Source of the DNA: JABCPE02 sp963516675
GTDB taxonomy: Bacteria; Bacteroidota; Bacteroidia; Flavobacteriales; Weeksellaceae
DNA: 64,000 bases
Direction of reading: 5' to 3'
Assembly (NCBI GenBank): GCA_963516675.1
Contig: CAUQBH010000011.1
Span: forward strand, 1-64,000
Shown here: positions 25,797 through 33,451 of the stretch, one piece after another
Layout: every line of letters begins with the position of its first letter
How positions within the stretch are numbered: the first letter of the stretch is position 1
Position numbers and translations under genes: made by a program
Notes under the pieces: model-generated
Seen by the model: the letters and a program-made list of their open reading frames with translations, nothing else
The model's database searches: none
Told to the model about the DNA's origin: nothing

Positions 25797-26370
25797 TTTT
25801 TCTCTCTTTATTTGCGATTTCTTTTCTCACTCGGCTCAGACTCTCTGGCGTAATTCCTAAAAACGAAGCCACCATCCACTGCGGAACTCTCCTGAAAACA
25901 TTAGGATAAACCTTGATAAAATCCAAATACCGCTCCTCTGCATTCGCCCCAAGCAGAAGATTTACTCTTTTTTGTAATTGTCTGGCGTGATTATGTAGAA
26001 GCAAAATCTGTTTCGCACCTGTTTCAGGGTTATTTTGGCTCATTTCATAAAAATCAGAGCTTAAAGATATGATTTCACTGTCCTCTATCGCATCGATAAA
26101 ATAATCTGAACTTTCACCAAAAAACAAACTACTCCTGTCTGCAATTAGATGATTTTCAGGCGCAAACTGGATAATATGTTCCTTACCCGCCTTACTAATA
26201 GAATATAAACGAAGAAGCCCTTTCTCCACGAAAAAAGTATTTCTACACACTTCCCCTTCTCTCAGTAGAAACTGTCCTTTTTCCACTTTGAGAGATTTTA
26301 TGTATTTCTTGTATCCCTCAATAGATGAAGGCGAAACACCTAGTGTATTTAGAAGATACTCATCAAACAT
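25789..26370 (-). CDS. Crp/Fnr-family transcription regulator
   Basis: The 193-residue protein has an N-terminal cyclic-nucleotide-binding jelly roll (about 20-125, with KGQFLLREGEVCRNTFFVEKGLLRLY) and a short C-terminal winged helix with MVASFLGITPESLSRVRKE as recognition helix. It lacks the cysteine cluster of oxygen sensor FNR, and the phosphate-binding cassette is degenerate, so the ligand is uncertain. This layout is common among small flavobacterial regulators. It sits 2 bp after the thioredoxin-fold gene and overlaps dapF. Confidence 0.88.
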   Translation of the reverse strand: MFDEYLLNTLGVSPSSIEGYKKYIKSLKVEKGQFLLREGEVCRNTFFVEKGLLRLYSISKAGKEHIIQFAPENHLIADRSSLFFGESSDYFIDAIEDSEIISLSSDFYEMSQNNPETGAKQILLLHNHARQLQKRVNLLLGANAEERYLDFIKVYPNVFRRVPQWMVASFLGITPESLSRVRKEIANKERKND

Positions 26371-26372
26371 TT

Positions 26373-26768
26373 CTATTCTTCGAACAACTTTTTCATCAGC
26401 CTTTCCATATCCACCAGCTCTTCGTGTCTCTTGAAAATAACCTGTCCATCACGGAAAAGCAAAAAGGTAGCAGATTCTATCGGAACTCCCAAATCTTCGC
26501 TCAGTTCTTGTTTTAGTTTAGAATTTCCTGTATAGTTCAGTCTATAAAATTTCACTCTGGACAAATCCATTCTTCTTGCCTGTTTTTCAAAATCCCCCAT
26601 CATATAATCACTTCGGAAATGCATCGTCGCACAGGTCAAAAGAGCCACTGGCTTCTCATAAGAATCTTTATAAGCCTGCTTCAAGTCCTCGCTGGTCTCT
26701 ATTTTATTCCAAATCTGGCTGTCTTTATACGCTTTTACTAGTTTTTTCCAAAAATCCATTAATCCCAT
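26373..26768 (-). CDS. Thioredoxin-fold protein, YtxJ-like
   Basis: This 131-residue soluble protein has a KPVALLTCATMHF strand-turn-helix with a single cysteine, then VKFYRLNYTGNSKLKQELS, LGVPIESATFLLFRDGQVIFKRH and an amphipathic end helix. The order fits a thioredoxin fold with a monothiol site, similar to the YtxJ family linked to bacillithiol. The match is by pattern only. The ATG at 26768 is used; one at 26759 is possible. It probably forms an operon with the Crp/Fnr gene 2 bp downstream. Confidence 0.5.
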   Translation of the reverse strand: MGLMDFWKKLVKAYKDSQIWNKIETSEDLKQAYKDSYEKPVALLTCATMHFRSDYMMGDFEKQARRMDLSRVKFYRLNYTGNSKLKQELSEDLGVPIESATFLLFRDGQVIFKRHEELVDMERLMKKLFEE

Positions 26769-26832
26769 AAGTCAAAAAATTTTTGCTAAATTATCAATTA
26801 TTTAGTAATATTGAAAATAAAACGAATTTAAA

Positions 26833-27438
26833 ATGAAAAAAGCCTTGATTGTAGTAGACATCCAAAATGATTTTTGCAAAGGCGGCAGCCTAGAAGTCAC
26901 TGATGGAGAAAAAATCATTCCTTACATCAACCACCTGATGAAAACGAACAACTATGATGAAATTATCCTTACCCAAGATTTTCACCCTGCAGAACACAAA
27001 AGTTTTGCAGTCAATAATGGAAAATCCGTTGGCGAAATCATCGAGCTAAATGGTATTTCCCAAACAATGTGGCCAGTCCACTGTGTGCAGGGAACTTCGG
27101 GAGTAGAATTTCATCCTGATTTAGAAAAAAATCATGCTACATATATCATCAAAAAGGGAATGAACCCTGAAATAGACAGCTACAGCGCATTTTTTGACAA
27201 TCAAAAACTAATCGATACTGAGCTTTCTAATTATCTAAAATCCAAGAACATAGAAACCGTGGAAATCGTAGGGCTGGCACTAGATTATTGCGTGAAATAC
27301 ACCTGTATTGATGCTGTTTCGGAAGGGTTTAAGGTCGTTCTTCATTTTAAAGGAACAAAAGCCGTGAACCTCCACCCTGATGATGCTAAAAACACAGTTT
27401 TTGAACTTTTAGAAAAAGGAGTTTCTGTAATAAACTAA
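26833..27438 (+). CDS. pncA: Nicotinamidase / pyrazinamidase
   Basis: PncA hydrolyses nicotinamide to nicotinate for NAD recycling. The catalytic triad is visible: the Asp in VVDIQNDF, the Lys in IIKKGMNPEID and the nucleophile Cys in LALDYCVKYT. Metal ligands are in TQDFHPAEHKSF. The 201-residue length is usual. It would feed the NAD pathway that ends in NadE, whose gene lies at 46967. Confidence 0.95.
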   Translation: MKKALIVVDIQNDFCKGGSLEVTDGEKIIPYINHLMKTNNYDEIILTQDFHPAEHKSFAVNNGKSVGEIIELNGISQTMWPVHCVQGTSGVEFHPDLEKNHATYIIKKGMNPEIDSYSAFFDNQKLIDTELSNYLKSKNIETVEIVGLALDYCVKYTCIDAVSEGFKVVLHFKGTKAVNLHPDDAKNTVFELLEKGVSVIN

Positions 27439-27452
27439 ACTCACTGACAAAC

Positions 27453-27482
27453 AAAAACTTACCCAAATTTGGGTAAGTTTTT
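27453..27482. terminator. Bidirectional terminator
   Basis: AAAAACTTACCC and GGGTAAGTTTTT form a perfect stem around AAATTT, between the convergent pncA and rhodanese genes. Confidence 0.9.
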
Positions 27483-27495
27483 TATTTTTTAAGAA

Positions 27496-27774
27496 TTATA
27501 ATAATTTAGATAATTCCTCGTAGCCGCCGCCGTTATAGACATTGGTAAACCCTCTCTGTTTAAACGCTTCCGTAGCCTTTCCGCTTCGGTTTCCGCTTCG
27601 GCAGAAAAAAATCACATTTCCGTCTAGTTTCGCAATTTCATCCGCATGATTTTCCACCTCTCCCAGCGGAATATTTTCAGCGCCTTCTATCGCTCCATTT
27701 GCTATAAGTTCCTCTGGCTCACGCACATCTATCAAATGATAGTTTCCTTGATTTAAAATTTCTTGAATATCCAT
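27496..27774 (-). CDS. Rhodanese-like domain protein
   Basis: A single 92-residue rhodanese domain with LIDVREPEE and the active-site loop CRSGNRSGK (C58), which can carry a persulfide. Single-domain forms of this size often act in sulfur transfer or cyanide detoxification. It has no signal peptide. It follows murB on the same strand with a 31-bp gap. Confidence 0.9.
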   Translation of the reverse strand: MDIQEILNQGNYHLIDVREPEELIANGAIEGAENIPLGEVENHADEIAKLDGNVIFFCRSGNRSGKATEAFKQRGFTNVYNGGGYEELSKLL

Positions 27775-27805
27775 TCTTTATTTTTTTATTCAAATATAAT
27801 TTATT

Positions 27806-28825
27806 TTACAATACATTCACCTCTCTTTCTAATTTTACCCCAAATTTTTCTTCCACAGAATCTATTATTTTTTGGGAAAAATCAAAAATCTCCTGTCCTT
27901 TAGCATTTCCTGTAATATTCACTATTACAAGAGATTGCAGGGCGTGAGTTGCCACATTTCCTATCTGTTTACCCTTCCATCCGCACTGCTCTATAAGCCA
28001 TCCTGCTGGGATTTTCATACCTTCTTCCGTTTTATATCCCTGAATATCTGCAAACTGAGTTTTCAACTTATCAAAATACTCATTAGAAACCACAGGATTT
28101 TTGAAAAAACTTCCTGCATTAGCTACTTTTTTAGGGTCTGGGAGTTTGCTCTGTCGAATACGAATAACTGCCTGTGACACATCCTGAATCGTTGGATTTT
28201 TTATTTCCATCTTCTCCAATTCCGACTGGATGGCTCCATACTCCACCTTCAAAACATGCTCTTTTCTTGTCAGTCTAAATGTAACTTCCAGAATAACATA
28301 TTTACCTTTTCCCTCTCTCTTAAAAAAAGAATCTCTGTATCCGAACTGGCATTTTTTCTTATCAAAAACCTCAACTTCCAAAGTACTCAGATTAAGCACT
28401 TTACAAGACTCAAAACTATCTTTTATCTCCACTCCATAAGCTCCGATATTCTGGATAGGACAAGTCCCAGCATTCCCTGGAATCAGAGACAAATTCTCCA
28501 ACCCTCCATAGTTTTTATCCAAACAATACTGAACGAACTGATGCCAGTTTTCTCCCGCTTGGGCTGATACCAGAACATCATTATCGCTGACAATTTCTTC
28601 CGAAATTCCTTTTAAATTTAGTTTAATCACAAGTCCCTCTAAATCCTTCGTGAAAAACAAATTACTTCCTCCTCCTAAAAACAAAAGAGGCATCTCCCTA
28701 AATTTAGGGTTTTTCAGTAAATCTAATAACTCTGACTCTGTAGAAACCTCAGCAAAATACCGCGAAGAAGCCTCCACACCGAAAGTATTGTAAGGCTTCA
28801 AGGAAACATTTTCTAAAATCTGCAT
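27806..28825 (-). CDS. murB: UDP-N-acetylmuramate dehydrogenase
   Basis: MurB reduces UDP-GlcNAc-enolpyruvate to UDP-MurNAc with FAD and NADPH. Motifs are PYNTFG at the start, the FAD site LFLGGGSNLFF, NLSLIPGNAGTCPIQNIGAYGVE and NAGSFFKNP. The family start favours the ATG at 28825 (MQILENVSLKPYN), which lies one base after the aminotransferase stop; upstream ATGs at 28837 and 28855 would overlap that gene. Type I length, 339 residues. Confidence 0.94.
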   Translation of the reverse strand: MQILENVSLKPYNTFGVEASSRYFAEVSTESELLDLLKNPKFREMPLLFLGGGSNLFFTKDLEGLVIKLNLKGISEEIVSDNDVLVSAQAGENWHQFVQYCLDKNYGGLENLSLIPGNAGTCPIQNIGAYGVEIKDSFESCKVLNLSTLEVEVFDKKKCQFGYRDSFFKREGKGKYVILEVTFRLTRKEHVLKVEYGAIQSELEKMEIKNPTIQDVSQAVIRIRQSKLPDPKKVANAGSFFKNPVVSNEYFDKLKTQFADIQGYKTEEGMKIPAGWLIEQCGWKGKQIGNVATHALQSLVIVNITGNAKGQEIFDFSQKIIDSVEEKFGVKLEREVNVL

Positions 28826-28826
28826 T

Positions 28827-30023
28827 TTATCGTGCATTGTATTTTTCAAGAGCATCTTTCAGCAGTTCTACACTTCTTCTCAGGTCTTCTTCTTTCAGCA
28901 CATAGGCTATTCTTATCTGTCTCTTTCCAAGCTCTGGATTAGAATAGAAGCCTCCCGCAGGCGCTACCATAACAGTTTCATTATCAAGAGAATATTCTTC
29001 CAAAAGCCACTGTGCAAATTTCTCTGCATCATCTATTGGAAGTTCTGCCACGCAGTAGAAAGCACCCTTTGGAGTTGGGCAGATTATATCTGGGATTTCG
29101 TTTAGTAATTTTACTAATAAATTTCTTCGTTTAGTATATTCTTCACGAACGCTCTCTATATATTTTTTGTCGTTTTCGTGGGCTTTTGCAGCTATTATTT
29201 GCCCTAAAAGAACTGGGCTTAGTCTAGCTTGTGCAAATTTCATCGCAGCAGCACGAATCAACTTAGAACGAGTAACCATAAATCCGATACGAACTCCACA
29301 CATAGAATATCTCTTGGATTCAGAATCTATGATGATGCAGTTTTCTGCTATTTCTGGAAATTCCAGCATAGAGACCTGCTTTTCTCCATCATACACATAC
29401 TCACGATATACCTCATCTGCGATGATGACAATATCATGTTTCAGAGCTATCTGAGCCAGTTTTTGTAATTCTTCCCTTGTATAAAGGTAGCCCGTAGGAT
29501 TCCCTGGGTTACAGATTAGGATAGCTCTAGTTTTTGGAGTAATTTTTTTCTCAAATTCTTCCATAGATGGCAGGGCAAAACCAGTCTTGATAGAAGATGG
29601 AACTGCTACTACTTTTACATTGATATGGTTAGAAAAACCATTATAATTCGCGTAGTATGGTTCTGGGATAATTATCTCATCACCATCATCACAAAGCGTA
29701 GAAAGTGCGATACTCAGCGCTTCTGAACCACCATTCGTCACGATAAAATTATCCGTTGTCAAATCTGTAAAACCAAGCGAATGGTAATAAGTCTCCAAAG
29801 CCTTTCTGTACTCTATATTTCCCTCAGAAAGAGAGTATTCCAATACTTTTAAATCAATATGTTTCAGCTCCTCCAAAGCCGTTTGAGGCGTTTCTATATC
29901 TGGCTGCCCGATATTGAGGTGATAGACTTTTACACCTTTTTGTTTTGCTTGTAATGCATACGGAACAAGTTTTCTGATTGGTGAAGCAGGCATTTTTTCT
30001 GCTCTTTGTGATATTTTTGGCAT
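28827..30023 (-). CDS. Class I/II pyridoxal-phosphate aminotransferase
   Basis: The 398-residue protein belongs to fold type I, subgroup I-alpha or gamma. The family marks are LNIGQPDIETP, VTNGGSEAL, the NPGNPTG loop, IADEVYREYVY and the PLP lysine K237 in DSESKRYSMCGVRIGF. Substrate cannot be assigned; the closest types are aspartate or alanine transaminases. I use the ATG at 30023 because MPKISQRAEKMPASPIRKL matches the usual start; an in-frame ATG at 30047 adds eight residues. A TAAATTTG -7 element lies just upstream. murB is translationally close. Confidence 0.9.
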   Translation of the reverse strand: MPKISQRAEKMPASPIRKLVPYALQAKQKGVKVYHLNIGQPDIETPQTALEELKHIDLKVLEYSLSEGNIEYRKALETYYHSLGFTDLTTDNFIVTNGGSEALSIALSTLCDDGDEIIIPEPYYANYNGFSNHINVKVVAVPSSIKTGFALPSMEEFEKKITPKTRAILICNPGNPTGYLYTREELQKLAQIALKHDIVIIADEVYREYVYDGEKQVSMLEFPEIAENCIIIDSESKRYSMCGVRIGFMVTRSKLIRAAAMKFAQARLSPVLLGQIIAAKAHENDKKYIESVREEYTKRRNLLVKLLNEIPDIICPTPKGAFYCVAELPIDDAEKFAQWLLEEYSLDNETVMVAPAGGFYSNPELGKRQIRIAYVLKEEDLRRSVELLKDALEKYNAR

Positions 30024-30044
30024 GATAGATTGTATTTTATGGAA

Positions 30045-30052
30045 CAAATTTA
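30045..30052 (-). promoter_or_regulatory. -7 element of the aminotransferase-murB operon
   Basis: CAAATTTA reads TAAATTTG on the minus strand, 21 bp before the chosen start at 30023. Its position conflicts with the longer start at 30047, which supports the shorter form. Confidence 0.5.
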
Positions 30053-30150
30053 CAATTTTATTTCTCTACTATGGCAGAATATTTCCACCTATTTTTGATA
30101 ATATTTTTCTTAATTTTAGTGAAAATTATCTTTTTACAAAATTTTGTTTT

Positions 30151-30480
30151 TTAAAGATGAATTTCCACTTGTTTTTCACTGGTTTTGTTCTGCCAGTAGT
30201 TTTTATAAGTTTGGAAGGTATCTTCTACTATTTCATAAAGTTTAAAACAATTTTGTTTCAATTCCTCAAGATGAACCACATGAATGATGATATGCGGCTC
30301 TTCTATCCATTCTAAAGACATCATGCAGTCATCCATAGAGTCTAAGCTCATCCAAAAGTAGCTCGGAAACTGAAAAACTTCATTCATTTTTCGTAAAAAA
30401 TCTGCTTCTGTCTTTATATTTCGGACATCGATAAAATATTCCAATGTTTGTTTTTGAAAGTCTAATCGTGTTTCGTTCAT
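30151..30480 (-). CDS. Barstar-like protein (divergent copy)
   Basis: The 109-residue protein shows the barstar layout: YFIDVRNIKTEADFLRKMNE, FPSYFWMSLDSMDDCMMSLEWI and a central strand IIIHVVHL. The two aspartates that in barstar contact the RNase (in LDxxxD) are kept as LDSMDD. It starts 110 bp upstream of the barnase-like gene on the opposite strand. It could be a second inhibitor or a barstar-fold protein with another partner. Nothing recognisable lies between 30048 and 30150 apart from the next gene's leader. Confidence 0.7.
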   Translation of the reverse strand: MNETRLDFQKQTLEYFIDVRNIKTEADFLRKMNEVFQFPSYFWMSLDSMDDCMMSLEWIEEPHIIIHVVHLEELKQNCFKLYEIVEDTFQTYKNYWQNKTSEKQVEIHL

Positions 30481-30563
30481 CTATTTTGATTATTTTTTAG
30501 TTAAAAAACTCCCAACAATTTGATAAAAGCAAAATGCAAGTGTAAAAATACATTTATTTTAAA

Positions 30564-30571
30564 TAAATTTG
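30564..30571 (+). promoter_or_regulatory. -7 element of the barnase-barstar pair
   Basis: TAAATTTG fits TAnnTTTG, 19 bp before the ATG of the RNase gene. No -33 box is found at the usual spacing. Confidence 0.45.
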
Positions 30572-30590
30572 CCTTTTCAAATCATATAAA

Positions 30591-31106
30591 ATGACAAAAA
30601 AACAAATCTATTTGAGTGTGATTTTTGGAGCTATTTTCCTTATAGCTTTGTGTGATTTTCTTCCTGGTTTAAAGAAAAAATCCGATTTTGACACTCCAGA
30701 AATCGTTGGTTATCAATATAAAAAAGATTCATCCAAGACAAAAGACCCATACGGCATCGCAGATCAAAAAGGGCAAAACTACATAGAAAAACTTACCGAT
30801 GAAACCATCGTAATCAACTATGTCAAAAAACACAAAAGACTTCCTGAATACTACATCACCAAAGCAGAAGCCAAAAGACAAGGCTGGAAACCATCCGAAG
30901 GAAATCTCTGCGAAGTGCTTCCCAACAGGGCTATCGGTGGAGACCGCTTCAGCAACCGAGAGAAAAAGCTTCCTGACCATGGAAAATACTATGAAGCTGA
31001 CATAAACTACCGCTGTGGAAGAAGAAACGCTGAACGAATAGTTTTCAACAAAGATGGAGAAGTGTGGCTCACTAAAAACCACTATAAAAGTTTTGAAAAA
31101 CAATAA
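30591..31106 (+). CDS. Barnase-type ribonuclease with N-terminal membrane segment
   Basis: The C-terminal 95 residues align by eye with barnase/N1 microbial RNases: LPEYYITKAEAKRQGW, GNLCEVLPNRAIGGDRFSNRE and EADINYRCGRRNAERI. The catalytic set is E135 as general base, R145 and R149, and H164 as general acid (KNHYKSF), matching barnase Glu73, Arg83, Arg87 and His102. Residues 5-25 are a hydrophobic signal or anchor, so the enzyme is exported or membrane-tethered. A linker (30-75) joins the two. The barstar gene follows after 15 bp. A toxin-antidote pair is inferred; a nutritional RNase is the alternative. Confidence 0.9.
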   Translation: MTKKQIYLSVIFGAIFLIALCDFLPGLKKKSDFDTPEIVGYQYKKDSSKTKDPYGIADQKGQNYIEKLTDETIVINYVKKHKRLPEYYITKAEAKRQGWKPSEGNLCEVLPNRAIGGDRFSNREKKLPDHGKYYEADINYRCGRRNAERIVFNKDGEVWLTKNHYKSFEKQ

Positions 31107-31121
31107 AATAATTAACTGATA

Positions 31122-31403
31122 ATGAACACGATATACATTGATTTTTCAGAAATCGGCGATATGGAGGATTTCTACGCCCAGCTGAAAGAAAAAATAGAAC
31201 TTCCTGAGTATTTTGGAGACAATCTGGATGCTCTTTATGACTGCATTTCTGGCGATTTAGACATGCCTTTACATATAGAATTTGTAAATATGACTGTGGA
31301 GCAGTTAGAAATTTTTGAAGATCTTTTGGTGACTTTAGAAGACCTAGTGGAGGAAGTTCCCGACTTCTCTTTTTCCTATTTTCTGGAACAATACGAAGAT
31401 TAA
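31122..31403 (+). CDS. Barstar-family RNase inhibitor
   Basis: This 93-residue acidic protein matches barstar, with IELPEYFGDNLDALYDCISG at the place of barstar's LPEYYGENLDALWDCLTG. The two inhibitory aspartates are retained (D34 and D38) while the tryptophan between them is tyrosine. Lying 15 bp after the barnase-like gene, it is very probably the cognate inhibitor that protects the producing cell before export of the RNase. Confidence 0.92.
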   Translation: MNTIYIDFSEIGDMEDFYAQLKEKIELPEYFGDNLDALYDCISGDLDMPLHIEFVNMTVEQLEIFEDLLVTLEDLVEEVPDFSFSYFLEQYED

Positions 31404-31420
31404 AAATCTTTCCCAAATAA

Positions 31421-31449
31421 AAAACCAGCTTTGAAATCAAGCTGGTTTT
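31421..31449. terminator. Bidirectional terminator
   Basis: AAAACCAGCTT and AAGCTGGTTTT pair around a seven-base loop between the convergent barstar and fabH genes. Confidence 0.9.
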
Positions 31450-31468
31450 ATTTTTATGCTAATCTAAA

Positions 31469-32491
31469 TTAGTATTCTAACAATACACTTCCCCAAGTAA
31501 ATCCACTTCCAAAGGCCGCTAGACAAACTAAATCGCCTCGTTTTACCTTCCCTTCTGCTATCGCTTCGCTCAACGCGATAGGAATAGAAGCCGCTGTGGT
31601 ATTTCCGTATTTTTGGATATTATTAAACACCTTCTCATCTGGAAGTCCCATTAATTGCTGAACATACTGAGAAATTCTGATATTCGCCTGATGCGGAATA
31701 AGCATATCCAAATCCTCTACACTTTTACCTGCTTTTTTCAAGGATTCAATGATAGTCTCTGGAAAACGAGTAACCGCCTGTTTGAAAACAAAATTCCCGT
31801 TCATATACGGATATATTTCTTCTGGCTTTATGTTTTCTGGCTCTGTAAGAAGTCTGTCTGTCCAGCCCAAATTAGTCCCTGGTAATTTTATCATCAGCTC
31901 CTCTGCATATTTCCCTTCGGAATGCATATTGTAAGACAAAATCCCCTGAACACCAGCATCTTCCGAAGCCGAAAGCACTACCGCTCCTGCCCCATCACCA
32001 AAAATCACTGAAACGCCTCTTCCCCTATCTGTCATATCTAATGCAACTGACTGAATTTCAGACCCTACTACTAAAATATTTTTATACTGACCCGCTTTGA
32101 TGAAAGCATCCGCAACGCTCAGCGCATAAACAAATCCTGAACATTGGTTTCTCACATCCAGCGCCCCTATAGTATCACAGCCCAGCATTTCCTGCAGAAC
32201 CACACCACACCCAGGGAAATAATAATCTGGGCTAAGTGTCGCAAAAATAATATAATCTATATCTTTCGCAGTCAGACCAGCTGATTCCAGCGCTTTTTCA
32301 GAAGCTTTGAAACCATAGAAACTTGTAGTTTCTTGGCTGTCAAATTTGCTCGTTCTGTGTCTTCTTTCTTTGATACCCGTACGCTCCGTTATCCACTCAT
32401 CATTGGTATCCATTATCTTAGCTAAATCATCATTAGTTACCACATTATCTGGAACATAATGACCTATTCCTTTAATAACACTTTTATACAT
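31469..32491 (-). CDS. fabH: 3-oxoacyl-ACP synthase III
   Basis: FabH condenses an acyl-CoA with malonyl-ACP to start fatty-acid chains. The catalytic Cys is C117 in RNQCSGFVYAL; the His is in IPHQANIRI and the Asn in KYGNTTAASIP. The DTNDEWITERTGIKERR start is typical, and the 340-residue length is normal. In lineages rich in iso-branched lipids this enzyme usually accepts branched starters; that is not visible here. It is 9 bp after fmt. Confidence 0.95.
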   Translation of the reverse strand: MYKSVIKGIGHYVPDNVVTNDDLAKIMDTNDEWITERTGIKERRHRTSKFDSQETTSFYGFKASEKALESAGLTAKDIDYIIFATLSPDYYFPGCGVVLQEMLGCDTIGALDVRNQCSGFVYALSVADAFIKAGQYKNILVVGSEIQSVALDMTDRGRGVSVIFGDGAGAVVLSASEDAGVQGILSYNMHSEGKYAEELMIKLPGTNLGWTDRLLTEPENIKPEEIYPYMNGNFVFKQAVTRFPETIIESLKKAGKSVEDLDMLIPHQANIRISQYVQQLMGLPDEKVFNNIQKYGNTTAASIPIALSEAIAEGKVKRGDLVCLAAFGSGFTWGSVLLEY

Positions 32492-32500
32492 AACAAAAAT

Positions 32501-33451
32501 TTATTTAATCAATTTTAATCCGTCAAAACTATGAAATCCATTTAGAAAATCCTTTAAATTCATTCGTTTTTTTCCTTCCAGCTGTAATTCTTCTGGGAAA
32601 TAAACTCCATTTTTAACATAGATTTTAAATTCATTTTTAGAAATTTCTATCTCGCCATTAACTTTAGAATGTTCTATTTTTTGGAATTTTCCTTTAAAAA
32701 TCTTTAATATTTTCTGCTCACCACCCACTTCCAAAATAGTAAAAGCAGCAGGATACGGCGACATTCCACGGATAAAGTTATGAATAATTTCCACCTCTTT
32801 TTCCCAGTCTATTTTAGTATCTTCTTTGAAAATTTTATAAGCTGTTTTTGGGTTTTCTTTCTGATTTTGAGGAATTTCTGTAAGTTTCCCTTCCGCAAGA
32901 CCATCCAGAGTTTCCACCACCAGTTTCGCGCCTATCTCCATCAGTCTGTCATGGAGCGTTCCTGCATTGTCTTCGGGAGAAATTTCAGTTTCTGCTTGAA
33001 GGAGAATATTCCCTTCGTCTATTTTTTCATTGATGAAAAATGTAGTGACACCAGATTTTGTTTCGCCATTGATAACGGCATAATTTATCGGTGCTGCACC
33101 TCTGTAATCTGGTAATAATGAAGCATGTAGATTGAATGTTCCCAGCCTCGGCATCGAGAACAGAACCTTTGGCATCATCCTAAATGCCACCACTACGAAG
33201 ATATCTGCGTTTAGACTTTGTATCTGTGATAGAAACTCCTCATTACGAAGTTTTTCTGGCTGAAACAGCGGTAAATCATGCTCTACGGCATAAGTTTTCA
33301 CGGGAGACTGATGTACTTTTTGCCCTCGCCCGCTGGCTTTATCTGCTACGGTAACGACTCCTACCACCTCATGTGCAGAGGTATGGATAGCTTCCAGAGA
33401 AGCCCTTGCAAAATCAGGCGTTCCGAAGAAAACGACTTTTAGTTTATTCAT
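32501..33451 (-). CDS. fmt: Methionyl-tRNA formyltransferase
   Basis: Fmt formylates initiator Met-tRNA using 10-formyl-THF. The hallmarks are FFGTPDFARASLEAI, FNLHASLLPDYRGAAPINYA and GVTTFFINEKIDEGNIL, followed by the C-terminal OB-like domain. Its start overlaps the recQ end by 8 bp, so translation is coupled. Length 316. Confidence 0.96.
   Translation of the reverse strand: MNKLKVVFFGTPDFARASLEAIHTSAHEVVGVVTVADKASGRGQKVHQSPVKTYAVEHDLPLFQPEKLRNEEFLSQIQSLNADIFVVVAFRMMPKVLFSMPRLGTFNLHASLLPDYRGAAPINYAVINGETKSGVTTFFINEKIDEGNILLQAETEISPEDNAGTLHDRLMEIGAKLVVETLDGLAEGKLTEIPQNQKENPKTAYKIFKEDTKIDWEKEVEIIHNFIRGMSPYPAAFTILEVGGEQKILKIFKGKFQKIEHSKVNGEIEISKNEFKIYVKNGVYFPEELQLEGKKRMNLKDFLNGFHSFDGLKLIK

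Noticed and set aside
30729..31103. Minus-strand 124-residue frame opposite the barnase gene
   Set aside because: It is an antisense shadow; the plus-strand frame carries the full set of barnase catalytic residues.
30144..31403. Barnase region as a classic type II toxin-antitoxin module
   Set aside because: In type II modules the antitoxin usually comes first and the toxin acts inside the cell; here the RNase has an export or anchor segment and the inhibitor follows it, which fits an exported toxin with immunity.
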